Positions 62,178 to 64,000 of a DNA stretch of 64,000 nucleotides are shown piece by piece. Each line of letters starts with the position of its first letter. Position 1 is the first letter of the stretch. Under the pieces are notes generated by a model, which was not told the DNA's origin, did not search any database, and saw only the letters and a list, made by a program, of their open reading frames with translations. Made by a program: the position numbers and the translations under genes. Origin of the DNA: AP-15 sp963700195 (GTDB lineage: Bacteria > Pseudomonadota > Alphaproteobacteria > ATCC43930 > CGMCC-115725); assembly GCA_963700195.1 (NCBI GenBank), contig CAVOWQ010000058.1, positions 62,001 to 126,000 of the forward strand. The letters run 5' to 3'.

Positions 62178-63205
62178 GAAGAAGCCAAAATTTTCTGCTC
62201 TTCGCGGCAACTATAGTGCTGGCGTTCGCTGCATTCGGGCCGGCACGAGCAGCCGAGCCCTATCATCTCCGCCTCGGTTGGGTGGTGACGCCGGCGGATC
62301 TAGTGACCTTGATGTTCGTGAAGCCCGGTCTCGCGCCGCATGCGGGCAAGACTTACATCCCCGAGCTCACTCACTTCGCCGGCACCCCGGCCGAGATGAC
62401 CGCGCTCGCTACTGGCGAGCTCGATTGCGCAGCGCTCGCCTACTCGACCTTTGCGCTCGGGATCGAGAACGCCGGGATGACGGATCTGCGGGTCATTGCC
62501 GACGTGTTCCAGGATGGGGTTCCCGGCTATCACACCAACGCCTTCGTCGTCCGCAAGGACAGCCCGATCAACACTGTCGAAGATCTGAAGGGCAAGATCC
62601 TGGCGTCGAACCAGGTGGGTAGTGCGATCGACATGGCGCTGCGCGCGATGCTGGCGAAGCATCACCTGCAGGACAAACGCGACGTTACGATCATCGAAGT
62701 CCGCTTCCCGGACCAGAAGGCGATGCTGAAGGAGGGCAAGGTTGATCTGATCACCGCCGTGTTGCCCTTTGGCTTAGATCCCGAGCTCTTGTCCTTGTCG
62801 CGTACGCTGTTCACCCAGGACGAGGCGATGGGCCGTTCGCAGATGATCGTCCAGGTCGCACGCGACGGGTTCTTGCAGAAGCACCGCGCCGAGATGGCCG
62901 ACTTCATCGAAGACTATCTCCACACGCTCCATTATCTGAGCGACCCCGCACATCGCCAGGAGGCGCTGGAGATTATCGCCGAGGCTACCAAGCAGAAACC
63001 GTCGCTGTACGCGGACTGGGTCTTTACAAAACAAGATTATTATCGCGACCCCGACGGGCTGCCGAACCTGGACGCGCTCCAGGCGAATGTCGATCTGCAG
63101 CACAAGCTCGGTTTCCTGCGCTCGCCGCTCGAGGTCAAAAAATACGCCGACCTCAGCATCGCGAAGGAAGCCGCCCAACGCCTCGAGGCGGCAGCCACCC
63201 ACTGA
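62174..63205 (+). CDS. NMT1/THI5-like periplasmic binding protein
   Basis: 343 residues from TTG 62174, overlapping the DppF-type stop as TTGA, with GGGAG upstream. The signal peptide is FLLFAATIVLAFAAFGPARA, with cleavage likely before AEPYH. The domain is an ABC-transporter binding fold of the NMT1/SsuA class: PELTHFAGTPAEMTALATGE, LDCAALAYSTFALGIENAGM, INTVEDLKGKILASNQVGSA and LKEGKVDLITAVLPFG. This class normally works with nitrate/taurine/pyrimidine-precursor transporters, not peptide ones. Its tight coupling to a Dpp-type system suggests either an extra binding protein or a separate ligand; this is unusual. Confidence 0.85.
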   Translation: MRRSQNFLLFAATIVLAFAAFGPARAAEPYHLRLGWVVTPADLVTLMFVKPGLAPHAGKTYIPELTHFAGTPAEMTALATGELDCAALAYSTFALGIENAGMTDLRVIADVFQDGVPGYHTNAFVVRKDSPINTVEDLKGKILASNQVGSAIDMALRAMLAKHHLQDKRDVTIIEVRFPDQKAMLKEGKVDLITAVLPFGLDPELLSLSRTLFTQDEAMGRSQMIVQVARDGFLQKHRAEMADFIEDYLHTLHYLSDPAHRQEALEIIAEATKQKPSLYADWVFTKQDYYRDPDGLPNLDALQANVDLQHKLGFLRSPLEVKKYADLSIAKEAAQRLEAAATH

Positions 63206-63247
63206 GAGGTAGATCCGCGATGGATCCGGCTTTGACACGCCTTAAAA

Positions 63248-63263
63248 ACGTTGATATCAACGT
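63248..63263. promoter_or_regulatory. 16-bp perfect palindrome, candidate operator
   Basis: ACGTTGATATCAACGT lies in the 115-bp gap between the NMT1-like gene and the VOC gene, about 58 bp before the ATG of the latter. A perfect palindrome of this length upstream of a gene fits a dimeric transcription-factor site. No regulator gene is adjacent, so the partner is unknown. Confidence 0.45.
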
Positions 63264-63320
63264 GACCCGACGCAAGGCTCGCACCTTCTGTTCGAGAACC
63301 CCCCAACCGGAGACACAGAT

Positions 63321-64000
63321 ATGGCTGATCAACAGGGTCGTTTCGTGTGGTACGAATTGATGGCGCGCGATACGGAGGCCGCGAAGGCTTTCTATACCAA
63401 GGTGGTAGGCTGGGACACCCAGGACGGGTCGGTGCCCGGCATGGCCTACACGATGTTCACCCAAGGGACAGGCGCCGGTGGGCGGACTGATGGCGCAGCC
63501 GGAGGACGCCCGGAAGATGGGTGCGCCGCCGAGCTGGATCGGGTACGTCGCGGTGAATGACGTAGACGCCACCGCCGAACGGATCAAGCGCCTCGGCGGC
63601 ACCGTGCATGTTCCGCCGACGGACATTCCAAATGTCGGCCGCTTCTCGGTCGTTGCCGATCCGCAGAGCGCGGTGTTCGCGCTGTTCAACTCCCCGAACA
63701 CCTGCGACGCGCCGCTTCCCGAGCCCGGCACGCCGGGCCGCGTCGGCTGGCACGAGCTGTCCGCCGCCGACTGGCAGAAGGCGTTCGCCTTTTATAGCGA
63801 GCTGTTCGGCTGGCAGAAGGGCGACGCAATGGATATGGGTGCAATGGGCACCTACCAGATCTTCTCGGTGGGCGGGCAAGGAGTCGGCGGCATGTTGAAC
63901 AAGCCGCCGATGGTGCCGGTCCCCAACTGGCTCTACTATATCAATGTCGCCGATATCGACGCGGCGATCGACCGCGTGAAGACAGGCGGCGGCCAAATTC
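63321..64000 (+). CDS. Two-domain VOC-family protein, frameshifted, 3' end outside the window
   Basis: Begins FVWYELMARDTEAAKAFYTK then VVGWDTQDGS, the first VOC module. An indel near 63472 shifts the frame; the continuation reads GGLMAQPEDARKMGAPPSWI and then GYVAVNDVDATAERIKRLGG, VHVPPTDIPNVGRFSVVADP. A second VOC module starts VGWHELSAADWQKAFAFYSE and LFGWQKGDAMDMG and is open to the window's end. The layout fits CFP30B-like glyoxalase-fold proteins of about 260 residues. No metal ligands can be confirmed until the end is seen. The substrate is unknown. Confidence 0.8.

Noticed and set aside
1..64000. CRISPR array or prophage
   Set aside because: No series of regularly spaced direct repeats and no phage structural, integrase or packaging genes were found.

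Overview
The window looks like a chromosomal segment of a GC-rich alphaproteobacterium, probably a soil or rhizosphere member of the Hyphomicrobiales or Rhodospirillales. The evidence is the uniformly GC-rich codon use, the order thioredoxin-TPR / LON-substrate-binding / Trm112-like / DUF971 / UbiH-type monooxygenase around a tRNA-Gly, and palindromic repeats whose translation reads RHSRESGNP, which are common in that class. No rRNA, CRISPR array or recognisable transposase is present. The genus is an inference only.

Layout. 1-9.6 kb: the end of a membrane protein, a translationally coupled pair of polysaccharide-deacetylase-like genes, an RRM RNA-binding protein, a leftward DUF1326-DUF2182-DUF1326 / metallo-beta-lactamase / MFS group, and an amidohydrolase followed by a Rieske ferredoxin. 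9.6-13.6 kb: a visibly AT-richer island with a leftward run of exported proteins (lipoprotein, trypsin-like lipoprotein lacking its serine, small secreted protein, caspase-like lipoprotein). 13.7-15.4 kb: a decayed thiolase with a palindromic repeat inside it, RraA-like aldolase and a 42-residue membrane peptide. 15.4-26.5 kb: VOC protein coupled to pepN, a PfkB kinase, a Wza-like exporter, a creatininase homologue and a group of related MFS transporters in various states of decay. 27-36.7 kb: a large secreted alpha/beta hydrolase, a sirtuin, a luciferase-like oxidoreductase, a signal-less binding protein, an amidase broken by a 1.3-kb insertion, a NIPSNAP protein and a hydrolase.

36.7-40.9 kb is the clearest catabolic operon: a BphB/HcaB-like dihydrodiol dehydrogenase, two closely related Rieske oxygenase alpha subunits and one beta subunit. 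Electron-transfer partners are not in the operon, but a Rieske ferredoxin (9.3 kb) and a PDR/VanB-type reductase (49.9 kb) lie elsewhere in the window. 40.9-49.4 kb holds uppP, a CoA-transferase / enolase-superfamily / GlcG operon, tRNA-Gly and the conserved housekeeping block. 49.4-56.3 kb holds cupins, the reductase, a methyltransferase, a broken PIN toxin, a TauD-type dioxygenase overlapping a class III aminotransferase, and a stand-alone MetE-like protein. 56.4-64 kb is a dipeptide-type ABC transporter operon ending in an unrelated NMT1-like binding protein, then a two-domain VOC protein running off the window.

A recurring feature is that about eighteen genes, including housekeeping genes such as pepN and uppP, are broken by one or a few single-base indels while the downstream frame remains well conserved. 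This is more like residual indel error in the assembly than true gene death. It does not explain the amidase, thiolase, the heavily shifted MFS gene or the short 3'-end vestiges, which have lost sequence or decayed. Coordinates of frameshifted genes span the whole reconstructed gene.
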